Assembly (NCBI GenBank): GCA_024637225.1
Contig: JAGXFP010000032.1
Coordinates: 1 to 40,359 of the forward strand
Length of the DNA stretch: 40,359 nucleotides
Reading direction: 5' to 3'
From: Desulfobacterales bacterium
GTDB taxonomy: Bacteria > Desulfobacterota > Desulfobulbia > Desulfobulbales > JAGXFP01
A program made the position numbers and the translations under genes. Under the pieces are notes generated by a model. That model searched no databases, was not told the origin of the DNA, and saw nothing but the letters and a program-made list of their open reading frames with translations. Shown here in pieces: positions 15,004 to 23,418 of the stretch. Each line of letters begins with the position of its first letter. Position 1 is the first letter of the stretch.

Positions 15004-16038
15004 TTACTCCCGGTCCGCGGGCCGGTCGTCGGCCGGGGTTCGGAGGAATTTGTCGCCGGCCTCGATCCCTTCACCCGAGACCCGCAGGGTTTGCGGCTCC
15101 GGGCCGGGGCCGAGGACGATGACCGCTACCTTTTCACCATCGGCCGCGGTCAGCCAGTGGGTATCGTAACGTTTATCGACAGCGCTTGCCGGCACCAGCA
15201 GGGCGCCGCCGGGCTCGGGCATTTCGATGGCAAGTTCTGCTCTGATGCCGCCGCGCTGTGCGGGCAGGGGAGTCCCGATGATGAGCTCCAGATTGAACTT
15301 TCGGGTCTGGGGATCGAAATCCGGGGAGATCGTATGAAGTTTGGCCGGGACGGTGAGGCCTTCCTCGGGAAGCCGGAGGCTTAGGGCTTCGGGCCCCTGC
15401 TTGATCCGGAGATATTCGGCGTGGCTTACGGCGAAAGGTACCAGCAGGGTGCGGAAATCACCGATCTCTGCCAGGGGCGTGCCCATCGTCACCCATTCGC
15501 CCGGCTCCGCGTAGCGGGCGATGACCAGCCAGCCGGCCGGCCCGGTTATCAGATGGCGGCTGAGATGTTCATGGAGCCTCTGCTCCTCGGTCTGCAGCTC
15601 CCGGAGAGTCAGCCTGGCCTGATCCAGCTCTTGGGTCAGCGAGTCGAGCTTTGCTTCGGAGATCGACTGCTTATCGAACAGGGTCCGGTATCGCCGAAGT
15701 TCATTTTCGAGGTAATCGATTCTGCTGATCAGTTTTTCCTGCTCGATCTTGATTCCCTGCAGATCGAGTTCGGCAAAGCTCGGGTCGAGGCGGGCAAAAA
15801 CACCGTCATTACCGATCCGGTCACCGGTGTCCCCCTTGACTTCGATGATCCGCTCGGTCAGCAGACTCGTGAGTTTCATGGTTGCCCGGGCTCTGGTAAA
15901 ACCGGTGAGGATGACGCGGTCGGCGGCAGGTTCGGCCGTGAAATAGCGACTTTCCTCCGTGCTTGCCCGGCTGCTGATGGGGAAGAGCAAAGCTGTTAAC
16001 AGCGAAATAACCAGAAGCGGCGTAACCGGAGGTCTCAT
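15004..16038 (-). CDS. RND periplasmic adaptor (HlyD/AcrA family)
   Basis: From the ATG at 16038 (AAAAGGA upstream) the protein has 344 residues and opens with a signal peptide (PPVTPLLVISLLTALLFPIS, cleavage near SRA-S). An earlier in-frame ATG at 16113 would add 25 polar residues in front of that signal and is unlikely. A barrel-sandwich hybrid half is followed by a coiled-coil hairpin (about 100-170, LISRIDYLENELRRYRTLFD and LTQELDQARLTLRELQTEEQ), the second lipoyl half (ITGPAGWLVIARYAEPGEWV) and a beta-barrel region. It bridges the permease encoded six bases downstream and an outer-membrane channel. The two genes form one operon. Confidence 0.9.
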   Translation of the reverse strand: MRPPVTPLLVISLLTALLFPISSRASTEESRYFTAEPAADRVILTGFTRARATMKLTSLLTERIIEVKGDTGDRIGNDGVFARLDPSFAELDLQGIKIEQEKLISRIDYLENELRRYRTLFDKQSISEAKLDSLTQELDQARLTLRELQTEEQRLHEHLSRHLITGPAGWLVIARYAEPGEWVTMGTPLAEIGDFRTLLVPFAVSHAEYLRIKQGPEALSLRLPEEGLTVPAKLHTISPDFDPQTRKFNLELIIGTPLPAQRGGIRAELAIEMPEPGGALLVPASAVDKRYDTHWLTAADGEKVAVIVLGPGPEPQTLRVSGEGIEAGDKFLRTPADDRPADRE

Positions 16039-16445
16039 CAGGATCCTTTTCGATAGGGGAGATGAGCCGAACCCGGGCGGCTCATTCCGTGATCGGGGAT
16101 TGGGTTTGTGCACTTATCGTCCTTGAAAATGGAGGCAAGATCCGGTCGTATAGGTTGTAGTCCGTTACGATAAATCTGTCTCCCGGGAGTCCCTTTCCTA
16201 TACAAGTACCATGTAATCCTATAACTGTCGCATCTTGCTCGTTATTTTCCGCGCCGACTTCATGCGGCTTCCGTTTCATAGCGCTGCTATGCTCCTTCAG
16301 CCACGCCTCGCCGTCACGAAAAATCCATTCGCAATTGTGCGAAATTTAAAGTTTTACAAGTACTAGTGGCAAATTAGAAAATTTCTAATAATACTTTGCC
16401 GGTCGATCCGACCGGTTTCTGTCATTATAAAGGAGCGTGGGGCTA
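16039..16445. other. Intergenic region between adaptor and YkgJ-like gene
   Basis: This 400-base divergent gap holds the promoters of both neighbours. It contains a perfect 17-base palindrome (16373-16389) and a small CCGGTC/GACCGG hairpin (16399-16415) just before the ribosome binding site AAAGGAG of the YkgJ gene. The stretch 16225-16350 has no supported gene; its base composition and wording (a TTCATAGCGCTGCTATG hairpin near 16276) suggest another degenerate interspersed repeat, but only one copy lies in the window. Confidence 0.5.
16373..16389. promoter_or_regulatory. Perfect 17-base palindrome, candidate operator
   Basis: ATTAGAAA and TTTCTAAT meet around one central A (16381), 57 bases before the start codon of the YkgJ-like gene. 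The position near the probable promoter suits a repressor site. Confidence 0.45.
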
Positions 16446-17108
16446 ATGTTGACAAAAATTTACGGGATTTATCAAAAAGAGGTGGCGGCAATTCCTTTTG
16501 CCTGCCGGGAGGGTTGCGCCGCCTGTTGCACCCAGAGCGTGACCATCACCACCGTCGAAGGCAGGGCGATAACCGCATTTCTGGCCGGGCAGGAGAGGAA
16601 ACTGCCTCCCTTGCCTGATCTCGGCGAACGGGCGCGGCCGATCATGACCACCAATGAACTGGCCGCCGATTGCCTGGCCGGGCGTGAATCGGAACCGGAA
16701 GCGGAGTCCCCCTGGATCTATGAACCGTGCGTCTTTCTCCGGAATGAGCGCTGCACGGTTTATCCGGTCAGGCCCTTCGGCTGCCGGAGTTTCGGTTCGA
16801 CGAGATCTTGTCTTGATCAGGGCATTGCCGAAGTCCCGGAGTGGCTTGTCACCCTGAACAGTGTGGTCAACCAGCTTCTCGAAGATCTCGACCGAAAAGG
16901 CTTCTGGGGTAATATGAACGATGTCCTGGCCTATCTGGATAAGCTCGCCGGCGGCCGCCGCCCCGAACCCGGTAAGGCCCGTCTGCTGCCGACCCGACAG
17001 GTGCCGGGTTTTCTGGTGCCCCCGGGGGAGGAGCGCATGGTCAATCGTTTTCTGGAGGAGTTGGTGCGTTCGGGCGGGCTTCCCCGTGATTTTATGGGTT
17101 GTAAGTAA
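16446..17108 (+). CDS. YkgJ-family cysteine cluster protein
   Basis: From the ATG at 16446 (AAGGAG ten bases upstream, a better fit than the GTG at 16437) this protein has 220 residues. An N-terminal cysteine cluster CREGCAACC lies at residues 20-28. A second one, EPCVFLRNERCTVYPVRPFGCR, lies near residues 95-120, the signature of the YkgJ/Fe-S oxidoreductase-like family (CxxxCxxCC then CPxL...CxIYxxRPxxCR). The clusters are thought to bind zinc or an iron-sulfur centre; the biochemical role is not settled. The C-terminal 60 residues carry LLPTRQVPGFLVPPGEERM and are less conserved. It is a single gene with no operon partner. Confidence 0.85.
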   Translation: MLTKIYGIYQKEVAAIPFACREGCAACCTQSVTITTVEGRAITAFLAGQERKLPPLPDLGERARPIMTTNELAADCLAGRESEPEAESPWIYEPCVFLRNERCTVYPVRPFGCRSFGSTRSCLDQGIAEVPEWLVTLNSVVNQLLEDLDRKGFWGNMNDVLAYLDKLAGGRRPEPGKARLLPTRQVPGFLVPPGEERMVNRFLEELVRSGGLPRDFMGCK

Positions 17109-17256
17109 GTGAGCACAAGGCACCGAATCCGCTGGGTTATCGGCCTGCTCATGGACCTCAGTATATTCCGGCATCCTGTAATCGCATACCGGATGGGAGA
17201 TTGGCCAATACCGGCTGGGTTATCCCCCTTAATCGGTTGCTATGGGCTGGGGGCGG

Positions 17257-18528
17257 TCACGGCGCAATGATGTCGAATGAGTATGTTTTGTTGCCTGCCA
17301 ATTTTTTTGACTGCTCTTCCGGGGCATTCTTGCCGAGCGATCCTAATTCGCTGTGACAGCCCACGCAAAGTTCCTCGGTGTAGTCCTTAATCATCAGAAA
17401 TTGCAGGTCGGATGCGTGGGGATTGTGGCAGGTGACGCAGCTGATCCTGCCGTCGTCCAGAGTAGGGTAGTCGTCCGGGATCACCATCTCTTTTTTAGGG
17501 AAGACGTTAACCGGATGATGACCGCTCATGTCCTGGTGGCAGTTTTTGCAGACGACCAGGGAGATCGTCTTTTTTTCGTTGACGATAACATGCTTGATGT
17601 CCGGCGACTCCTCTTCCATGGCTTCCTGGTTTTCTGAACCGATGCCTCCCTTTATCTTGAAAAATATTTTTACCGGCCGGGCCAGGGTGATGTTGATCAG
17701 ATAGCTGCCGCCCTTACGGTAGAAACGGCTTTTCAGTCCCAATGGCGCGGCCAGGCAGCATTTTTCAAGTTCCTCAAGGGCCGGGCTGGAAAAGGTTGAA
17801 ACGGTGCTGAATTCATATATATCCGATTTCGCGGGGTTGCCGACCGAATCCTCGGCGATAATCCGGAATCGGTAAGTCTCTCCATGTTCCAACTGGCTGA
17901 GAATTTCCAGGTGATCGGTCTGTAAGCGGTTGTCATTTATGGTTTTCTGATCTAGTTCCTTGATCCCGTAAGATATCGCCGAGCTGGTCGGCCGATCGGT
18001 TTTCCAGGAGATGGTGGCCTGTAAGAAGACCCCTTTTTCCACGCCCAGGACTTTCACATCGTTAATCATCGGTGCTTTATCTTGGTAGATATCGGTCAGC
18101 TTGGGCAGTTCATTTAAAGGAGGGATCCGGATTTCACGGTAGAGCCGGACTCTGGAACCATAGGTCGCCTCCAGAATCATGATGGCGGGTTGGTTCTCGG
18201 TAGTGAATTCAAACCAGTGGCTGGTGGCCGGCACCAGGCTTTTCCCGGTCCAGTTTATCTTATCGGGATCGTCGGATTCGTCGGTGTCTGAATCTTCAGT
18301 ACCTAGCGACGAGTCGGCCGCGTGGCAATCGAAACATTTTTTTTCCAGAAAGGGGGCATGGACGAATCGCTTGGCCGCGCCTTCATTCCAGATCTCTTCA
18401 TGACATTCAAGACACGCCTCTGGGGAGGTGCGGCTTTCCGGGGGGGCGTCTTCGCCCTTTACCGTTGTTGCGGGGAGTTGGGCGAAAACCAGCAGGGCGA
18501 GCAGCAAGGAGTAATATATCTTGGCCAT
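17257..18528 (-). CDS. Secreted five-haem c-type cytochrome with fibronectin-like domain
   Basis: From the ATG at 18528 (GGAAGG eight bases upstream; a GTG nine bases earlier is too close to that site) this 423-residue protein has a signal peptide (residues 1-24) and five CxxCH sites. Two lie near the N-terminus (CLECH at 39-43, CFDCH at 65-69) and three in the C-terminal 100 residues (CKNCH, CVTCH, CVGCH). In between, residues about 150-240 resemble a fibronectin type III/purple-acid-phosphatase-like beta domain (ATISWKTDRPTSSAISYG, then LEHGETYRFRIIAEDSVGN). It is the third gene of an operon with msrAB and yceI, so it may supply electrons or bind a partner in the periplasm; that is inference. 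Confidence 0.9.
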   Translation of the reverse strand: MAKIYYSLLLALLVFAQLPATTVKGEDAPPESRTSPEACLECHEEIWNEGAAKRFVHAPFLEKKCFDCHAADSSLGTEDSDTDESDDPDKINWTGKSLVPATSHWFEFTTENQPAIMILEATYGSRVRLYREIRIPPLNELPKLTDIYQDKAPMINDVKVLGVEKGVFLQATISWKTDRPTSSAISYGIKELDQKTINDNRLQTDHLEILSQLEHGETYRFRIIAEDSVGNPAKSDIYEFSTVSTFSSPALEELEKCCLAAPLGLKSRFYRKGGSYLINITLARPVKIFFKIKGGIGSENQEAMEEESPDIKHVIVNEKKTISLVVCKNCHQDMSGHHPVNVFPKKEMVIPDDYPTLDDGRISCVTCHNPHASDLQFLMIKDYTEELCVGCHSELGSLGKNAPEEQSKKLAGNKTYSFDIIAP

Positions 18529-18558
18529 TGATTTCACCTTCCTTCCGTTAATCCGGAT

Positions 18559-19197
18559 TTAATTGATTTCCGGTTTTGGCGGCGCCGTTTCAGGGATCAC
18601 AATTTCAAAATCGGTGACGATTTCGACAGTGTTGCCGATTGTAACCCCGCCATTGGGAAGGGTGTTGTTGTAAGTGATCCCGAAGTCGGTGCGGTCGATG
18701 GTGGCGGTTATTTGGCCGCCTTTGCGCAGATTGCCCCAGGGGTCCTTAATGGTCTCCGTCGGGCCGTGGAGATCGGCAACCACCTCTTTGGTTATGCCCT
18801 TGATGGTCAGATCGCCGACTATCTTGCAGGGATCCTTTTCCCCGGGCTCGATTTTCTTGGCAATAAAGATCATGACCGGGTATTTGTCGACTTCGAAAAA
18901 ATCGGCGCTGCGCAGGTGCTCGTCCCGTTTGGCGACCCCGGTGTCGACGCTTTCGACCCCGATGATGATCTGCATGTCGGTCATCTTGCCGCTCTGCTCA
19001 TCGAAAACGGCGGTGCCGGTCAACTCGGCGAAATGACCGCGGACCATGGCGATGGTCATGTGTCTTATCGTGAAGTGGGCGGCGGAGTGGTCGATGTCTA
19101 TCAGCCATTCCCGGGCGGAAGCGGGCGGAGCGGGGAGCAGCCAGAGAATGGTGAAAAACAGGGCTGCAATCAGACGGTTTTGGGAAAAAGTTCTCAC
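18559..19197 (-). CDS. YceI-family periplasmic lipocalin-like protein
   Basis: This 212-residue protein starts at a GTG with AGGAG six bases upstream, 14 bases after msrAB. It has a signal peptide (cleavage near ASA-R, residue 28) and then the YceI fold: WLIDIDHSAAHFTIRHM, then VRGHFAELTGTAVFD, and late in the chain GDLTIKGITKEVVADLH and DRTDFGITYN. YceI proteins form a lipocalin-like barrel that binds polyisoprenoid or other amphiphilic ligands in the periplasm and are linked to stress and base-induced responses. The short C-terminal Pro/Glu extension is not part of the domain. It lies between a methionine sulfoxide reductase and a cytochrome gene. Confidence 0.93.
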   Translation of the reverse strand: MRTFSQNRLIAALFFTILWLLPAPPASAREWLIDIDHSAAHFTIRHMTIAMVRGHFAELTGTAVFDEQSGKMTDMQIIIGVESVDTGVAKRDEHLRSADFFEVDKYPVMIFIAKKIEPGEKDPCKIVGDLTIKGITKEVVADLHGPTETIKDPWGNLRKGGQITATIDRTDFGITYNNTLPNGGVTIGNTVEIVTDFEIVIPETAPPKPEIN

Positions 19198-19211
19198 TTC
19201 AGGCTCCTGGA

Positions 19212-20267
19212 TTATTTAAAAAGATCGGTGAATTCGTCATAGCCTGCGGCGCTCAGTTGTTCCGCGGGAATAAAACGCAAGGCTGCCGAGTTAAGGCAAT
19301 AGCGGAGGCCGGTAGGCGGTGGGCCGTCCCTGAAGACGTGGCCCAGATGGGAATCCGCCTTTTTACTGCGGACCTCGGTTCTGGCGGTGATCAGCTTGCG
19401 ATCTTCTTTCTCCACGATGTTTTCCGGGACCAGGGGTTTGGTGAAGCTCGGCCAGCCGGTGCCGGAATCGTATTTGTCAAGCGAGCTGAACAGCGGCTCG
19501 CCCGAGACGATATCCACATAGATTCCCTTTTTCTTGTTATTCCAGTACTCGTTGGAAAAGGCGGGCTCGGTGCCGTTCTCCTGGGTTACCCGGTATTGTA
19601 GCGGCGTAAGCTTTTGGCTGAGATCGTTTTGATCTTCCCCGCCGGGGAATTTTTTGCCTTTCCATACCTTGTCGAGAAAGCGGTCCCGGCCGGAGCCGCG
19701 CCGGTAGAAATTATAGCGTAACGGATTTTTGCGGTAATAATCCTGATGGTAGTCTTCCGCCTTATAAAAGGTTTCGGCCGGTAAAATCGGAGTGACCAGC
19801 GCTTTGTGGAAAATTTCGCTTTTGTCCAGCAGCTCCTTTGATTTTTCGGCCGCTTCCCGCTGGGAACTGTCATGATAAAAGATCGCGGTTGTATAGGGAT
19901 GACCCCGATCGGCAAACTGGCCTTCGGCATCGGTCGGATCAATCTGCCGCCAGAAGACCTCCAGGAGTTTCTCGTAAGAGATTATGGCCGGGTCGAAGAC
20001 GATTTCAACCGCTTCGAGGTGGCCGCTGTCGCCGTAGTTTTCATAGGTCGGGTTGTTGCTTGCACCGTAGGTGTAGCCGGCGGTGACCGAGATGACCCCG
20101 TTTAGTTTTTCAAAGGGTTTCTCCATGCACCAGAAGCAGCCGCCGGCGAAGGTCGCTTTTTGATAGTTGTTGTCGGAGGTGGTGTCCGCGGCTGCGGGCG
20201 ATGCCGTGGCAAACATCAGCATTGTCGAACTTAGGAGCAGGGGAAGACAGGGGAGCAGGCTTCTCAT
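19212..20267 (-). CDS. msrAB: Exported MsrA-MsrB fusion, peptide methionine sulfoxide reductase
   Basis: This 351-residue enzyme repairs oxidised methionine. A signal peptide (residues 1-27, cleavage near AAA-D) sends it to the periplasm. The MsrA domain (about 35-195) has the catalytic [12 protein letters not shown] with Cys44. The MsrB domain (about 215-340) has [26 protein letters not shown] and the catalytic [11 protein letters not shown] with Cys324. MsrA handles the S and MsrB the R diastereomer. The MsrB zinc-binding CxxC pairs are absent, as in many fused forms. Ribosome binding site GAGGA six bases upstream. It heads an operon with yceI and the five-haem cytochrome; the electron donor is not encoded nearby unless the cytochrome plays that part. 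Confidence 0.95.
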   Translation of the reverse strand: MRSLLPCLPLLLSSTMLMFATASPAAADTTSDNNYQKATFAGGCFWCMEKPFEKLNGVISVTAGYTYGASNNPTYENYGDSGHLEAVEIVFDPAIISYEKLLEVFWRQIDPTDAEGQFADRGHPYTTAIFYHDSSQREAAEKSKELLDKSEIFHKALVTPILPAETFYKAEDYHQDYYRKNPLRYNFYRRGSGRDRFLDKVWKGKKFPGGEDQNDLSQKLTPLQYRVTQENGTEPAFSNEYWNNKKKGIYVDIVSGEPLFSSLDKYDSGTGWPSFTKPLVPENIVEKEDRKLITARTEVRSKKADSHLGHVFRDGPPPTGLRYCLNSAALRFIPAEQLSAAGYDEFTDLFK

Positions 20268-20578
20268 CGGAGTTCCTCACAATAAATCCAAAGCCGTTTT
20301 GCGGGTCGATCAACCCGTGTATAAATTGCTTTAGGGACAGGCAAGAAAGCTTTGTTTGCCTGTCCCTGCTATTCAGGTTATCATCATCGTTCTCAATTTT
20401 TACAGATTAAAATTGATGGCGTTGCAAAAAGTCTGGATTGCCATAATGTCATTTCGATCATCGGGAGAAATCTTAATGGTTCCAATGAGTTAAAGAACAA
20501 GATTTCTCGCATGCGTTCGAGATGACAGCTTTTCCCGAGTTTTTGCGACGCCATTAAAAACTTGATCAGGAAAAATAA
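20268..20578. other. Intergenic region occupied by a MITE-like element
   Basis: Of this 311-base gap, 139 bases (20416-20554) are an inverted-repeat element described separately. The rest holds the msrAB promoter region; no consensus promoter was clear to me. Confidence 0.5.
20416..20554. mobile_element. 139-base MITE-like element with nested inverted repeats
   Basis: The ends are ATGGCGTTGCAAAAA (20416-20430) and TTTTTGCGACGCCAT (20540-20554), complementary but for one base. Inside lies a second inverted repeat: 20447-20474 (TGTCATTTCG...GAGAAATCTT) with 20499-20527 (AAGATTTCTCGC...GAGATGACA). It encodes nothing. Its TTTTTGCGACGCCAT end recurs in several other gaps of the window. Confidence 0.75.
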
Positions 20579-21421
20579 ATGGATGCCAAGGAAAGAATAC
20601 TGCGTCAGGACTACTCCGCTCTGGATCGGCCCGAGGTTCTGGAACTGCTGTTTCATCCTGTCCGGATGAACAGGACTCCGCCTCCGGTGAATTGCGTCGA
20701 TCACGATATTCCGGTCGGCGACGGGGTGACGGTGGCGTCCCGTTTTCATCTGCCCGCCGAAAAGAACGCTCCCAATATAATCTTCTTCCACGGCAACGGC
20801 GAGTTGGCTGGTGATTACGACGAGGCGGGCGCCAGGTTTGTCGAACGGGGCATTGGATTTATCGTTGCCGACTACCGGGGATACGGCTGGAGCAGCGGCG
20901 CGCCTTCGGTGACGGCGATGATCAGGGACAGCCATGTGGTTTTTGATTATATCCGGGAACGGCTGGCCGCGGAGGGCCGGACCGGTCATCTGGTTGTGAT
21001 GGGGCGCTCCCTAGGCAGCGCGCCTGCCCTGGAACTTGCCGCCTTCCGCCATAACGATCTGGCCGGGGCGATTATCGAAAGCGGCTTCGCCAATACCCGT
21101 CCGGTCCTGAGCGCTCTGGGAATCGATGTCGATTCGCTGGGAATAACCGAGGAGGCGGGGTTCGGCAATCTCCTGAAGATCGGCACCTTTACCAAACCGG
21201 TGCTGATCCTCCACGCCCAGAACGATCAGATCATCCCGATCAGCGAAGCGGCCGATCTCCATGCCGAATCCGGCTCGGCAAGCAAGGAGCTGCAGATGAT
21301 CCCCGGCGCCGACCACAATAACATCCTCCAGGTCACCGGCCCGATGTATTACGAGGTGATCGGCCGTTTCGTCGGACGTCTCGGCCGCCCGGCCCGCCGC
21401 AAGAAATCAGGGGTGAGGTGA
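20579..21421 (+). CDS. Alpha/beta-hydrolase family protein
   Basis: This 280-residue cytoplasmic protein has the alpha/beta-hydrolase landmarks: an oxyanion loop HGNGELAGDYDE near residues 65-75, the nucleophile elbow GRSLGSAPALEL near 142-152 (Ser in GxSxG), a catalytic Asp likely in LILHAQNDQIIP, and a His in PGADHNNIL near the C-terminus. It resembles the BEM46/YfhR group of serine hydrolases with poorly known substrates. It lacks a signal peptide. The start codon follows the 139-base repeat element by 25 bases, so its upstream region is supplied in part by that element. It converges with the ttcA-like gene. Confidence 0.88.
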   Translation: MDAKERILRQDYSALDRPEVLELLFHPVRMNRTPPPVNCVDHDIPVGDGVTVASRFHLPAEKNAPNIIFFHGNGELAGDYDEAGARFVERGIGFIVADYRGYGWSSGAPSVTAMIRDSHVVFDYIRERLAAEGRTGHLVVMGRSLGSAPALELAAFRHNDLAGAIIESGFANTRPVLSALGIDVDSLGITEEAGFGNLLKIGTFTKPVLILHAQNDQIIPISEAADLHAESGSASKELQMIPGADHNNILQVTGPMYYEVIGRFVGRLGRPARRKKSGVR

Positions 21422-21429
21422 TCCGGAGG

Positions 21430-22158
21430 TCAGATCTTGTTTTTCAAGAGATAATCCGGCTTGAGGTTGGCCAGGGCCGAGAAGATCGTCGACTTGACCG
21501 CTTCGTCTTCCCGGTAGATCGATTCGAGCAGTTTGCGGACCTCCTGCCTTTTCGACTTGTCCGATAAGGGGCAGGGATTTGCCACCGGCTCCACTCCCCA
21601 GTCGGCACCGGCCTGCCTGATCGCTTTTTTCTCCAGATAGGCCATTGGTCTGATCAGGGCCAGCTTGCCGCCGAAAAGATCCTGGCGGGGGACCATGGTG
21701 CTCAAATTGCCGCCGTACATCATGTTAATGAAAAACGTCTCGATGATGTCTTCCTTATGATGGCCCAGGGCGATTTTAGTGAAGTTCTTCTCCTCGGCGA
21801 TTTCAAAGAGCCGCTTGCGGCGGCGTCTGGTGCAGTGAAAGCAGCCGCCGCGGCCGTTATCCTCGGCGAGAGCCTTGGCGCCGATATCGGTAGTTTCGAG
21901 CAGATAATCGACCCCGAGCCGGTCAAGTTGCCCGGCGATCAGTTTCGGTTCCGCCTTGCCGAAACCCATGTCTAGGTGGACGGCCAGCAGTTCGTACTTA
22001 ATGGGTGCCTTCAGCTGCCAGTTCTTCAGGATGTTGAGCAGGACCAGGCTGTCGATGCCGCCTGAAACCGCCACCAATACCAGGTCCTGATCGGCGAGCA
22101 TTTTATAGTCGTGCATGGCACGGCCGATAAGCCTGTTGGTCCGGGTGTCGAGTTTCAT
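21430..22158 (-). CDS. TtcA-like tRNA 2-thiolation PP-loop ATPase
   Basis: From the ATG at 22158 the protein has 242 residues. The PP-loop SGGIDS lies at about residues 33-38 and activates the tRNA base by adenylation. A CxxC pair (GGCFHCTRRRRKRLFE) and a third cysteine (NPCPLSDKSKR) match the three cysteines that hold the [4Fe-4S] cluster in TtcA, which makes 2-thiocytidine-32 in tRNA. GHHKEDIIETFFINMMYGG is the conserved mid-region. The frame is open up to 22266, but that would overlap the upstream gene by 80 bases; the ATG has no obvious ribosome binding site, so the start remains unsure. It is the last gene of a hisB-led group. Other TtcA/TtuA-group specificities cannot be excluded. Confidence 0.82.
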   Translation of the reverse strand: MKLDTRTNRLIGRAMHDYKMLADQDLVLVAVSGGIDSLVLLNILKNWQLKAPIKYELLAVHLDMGFGKAEPKLIAGQLDRLGVDYLLETTDIGAKALAEDNGRGGCFHCTRRRRKRLFEIAEEKNFTKIALGHHKEDIIETFFINMMYGGNLSTMVPRQDLFGGKLALIRPMAYLEKKAIRQAGADWGVEPVANPCPLSDKSKRQEVRKLLESIYREDEAVKSTIFSALANLKPDYLLKNKI

Positions 22159-22184
22159 GCTGGAGTTCGGCCGGGTGACAATTC

Positions 22185-22757
22185 TCAGGACTTTTCCTGC
22201 AGGGTCGGGCAGGCGGCAAGTTTTTTCCGAATGGCTTCGACGGCCATTTCCCTTACCGTTATCCACTTGAAACCGCGTTTGAGGGCTGTGAAAAAGTTCA
22301 GGATGTTCTCGGTGAGGGGTTGCTGGGTTTCGTCGAACCGGCCCCTGCAGACGGTTTCGCCGTTTGCGACCTTTATCAGTTTGAACTCGAAAACCAGGGA
22401 GGCCGGTTCCTCAACGGAGTATTCGTCGCCGTCCCTTTCCCGGTAACGCAGGAGGGAGAAGATCAGGGCGTGGTCGCTCTCCATTTTTTCGGTTACGGTC
22501 CTGATCAACTTGGCGCGGCTGCCGGTATCGTCACCGGCCAAGGCTTCCTGCTGCTCTTCGGAGATGACCCGCACCGAGTGGTTGTCCTTGAAATAGTCGG
22601 AAATAACCTCCTGAAGTACTTCCGCACCCCCGGAAAGCGATTCGTCAGCGAATTCTATCGGCATGACCACGATCTTGCCGGAATCGTCGGCCGCATCGAG
22701 GTTGGCGGCTGCCAGGGTCAAGGCGAACAGCAGGGCGGCCAGGATTGTTTTTATCAT
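22185..22757 (-). CDS. Secreted hypothetical protein
   Basis: From the ATG at 22757 (GGAG upstream) this 190-residue protein has a clear signal peptide (MIKTILAALLFALTLAAANLDAAD). The mature part starts with KIVVMPIEFADESL and follows the pattern of small periplasmic proteins with a TolB-N/CsgG-like alpha/beta fold, with ALIFSLLRYRERDGDEYSVE in the middle and a helical end. I cannot assign a function. It lies 61 bases after hisB and 26 bases before the ttcA-like gene, all on the minus strand. An earlier in-frame start would add 32 residues ahead of the signal peptide and overlap hisB. Confidence 0.7.
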   Translation of the reverse strand: MIKTILAALLFALTLAAANLDAADDSGKIVVMPIEFADESLSGGAEVLQEVISDYFKDNHSVRVISEEQQEALAGDDTGSRAKLIRTVTEKMESDHALIFSLLRYRERDGDEYSVEEPASLVFEFKLIKVANGETVCRGRFDETQQPLTENILNFFTALKRGFKWITVREMAVEAIRKKLAACPTLQEKS

Positions 22758-22818
22758 CTTTAGGGACTCCAGTCGAAGGGGGTGTCGGTCTGTTCTGGTC
22801 TTCTGTATCTGTTCTGGT

Positions 22819-23418
22819 CTATAGAGAACCCTTGGAAGACAGCGGTCCGTCAACCCTGGTTTCGGTCGAGGAGGCCATGTCCAAGGTGCGGCCCAGGGAT
22901 TTGAAAATGGCCTCGAGGATGTGGTGGGTATTCTCGCCGTGGACTACTTCCACGTGCAGGGTCAGGCCGGAGTGGAGGCTCAGGGCCCGCAGGAACTCCT
23001 GAACCAGCGGGGTGTCGAAATTGCCGACCTTCTGGTCCCTGACCTCGGCGCCGTAGTGCAGATAAGGGCGGTTCGAGAAGTCGCAGGTGGTCCGGACCAG
23101 GGTTTCGTCCATGGGGACCGCGCTGCTGCCGTAACGCTTGATGGCGCTGAACTCGCCGAGGGCCTCTTTAAATGCCCGGCCCAGACAGATACCCAGATCC
23201 TCGACGGTATGGTGGTCGTCGATCTCGATATCGCCCCGGGCCTTGATGGCCAGATCAAAGAAACCGTGAACCGCGAAAAGGGTGAGCATATGGTCCATGA
23301 AGGGAACCCCGGTTTCGATCTCGGTTTTGCCTCGACCGTCGATTTGCAGTGAAATCGTAATGTCGGTTTCCTTGGTGGTTCGCTTTATTTCACTTTTTCG
23401 GGAAGCGCTTGCGCTCAT
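22819..23418 (-). CDS. hisB: Imidazoleglycerol-phosphate dehydratase
   Basis: This 199-residue enzyme catalyses the sixth step of histidine synthesis, dehydrating imidazole glycerol phosphate with two manganese ions. Both halves of the duplicated fold show their metal motifs: DHMLTLFAVHG and DDHHTVEDLGICLG in the first, HSGLTLHVEVVHGENTHHILEAIFK in the second. The length is that of the monofunctional enzyme, without the phosphatase domain found in enterobacteria. The start has AGGAGA nine bases upstream. No other his gene is adjacent, so the pathway is split in this genome. Confidence 0.97.
   Translation of the reverse strand: MSASASRKSEIKRTTKETDITISLQIDGRGKTEIETGVPFMDHMLTLFAVHGFFDLAIKARGDIEIDDHHTVEDLGICLGRAFKEALGEFSAIKRYGSSAVPMDETLVRTTCDFSNRPYLHYGAEVRDQKVGNFDTPLVQEFLRALSLHSGLTLHVEVVHGENTHHILEAIFKSLGRTLDMASSTETRVDGPLSSKGSL

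Noticed and set aside
13474-15384. Long open plus-strand frames (about 320 and 313 codons) opposite the RND permease and adaptor genes
   Set aside because: They are antisense to clear RND motifs, have glycine/aspartate-rich low-information protein sequence and no ribosome binding sites; GC-rich codon use on the minus strand explains them.
16443-17174. Minus-strand frame of 243 codons opposite the YkgJ-like gene
   Set aside because: The plus strand encodes the conserved cysteine clusters with a good ribosome binding site; the antisense product has no recognisable motif.
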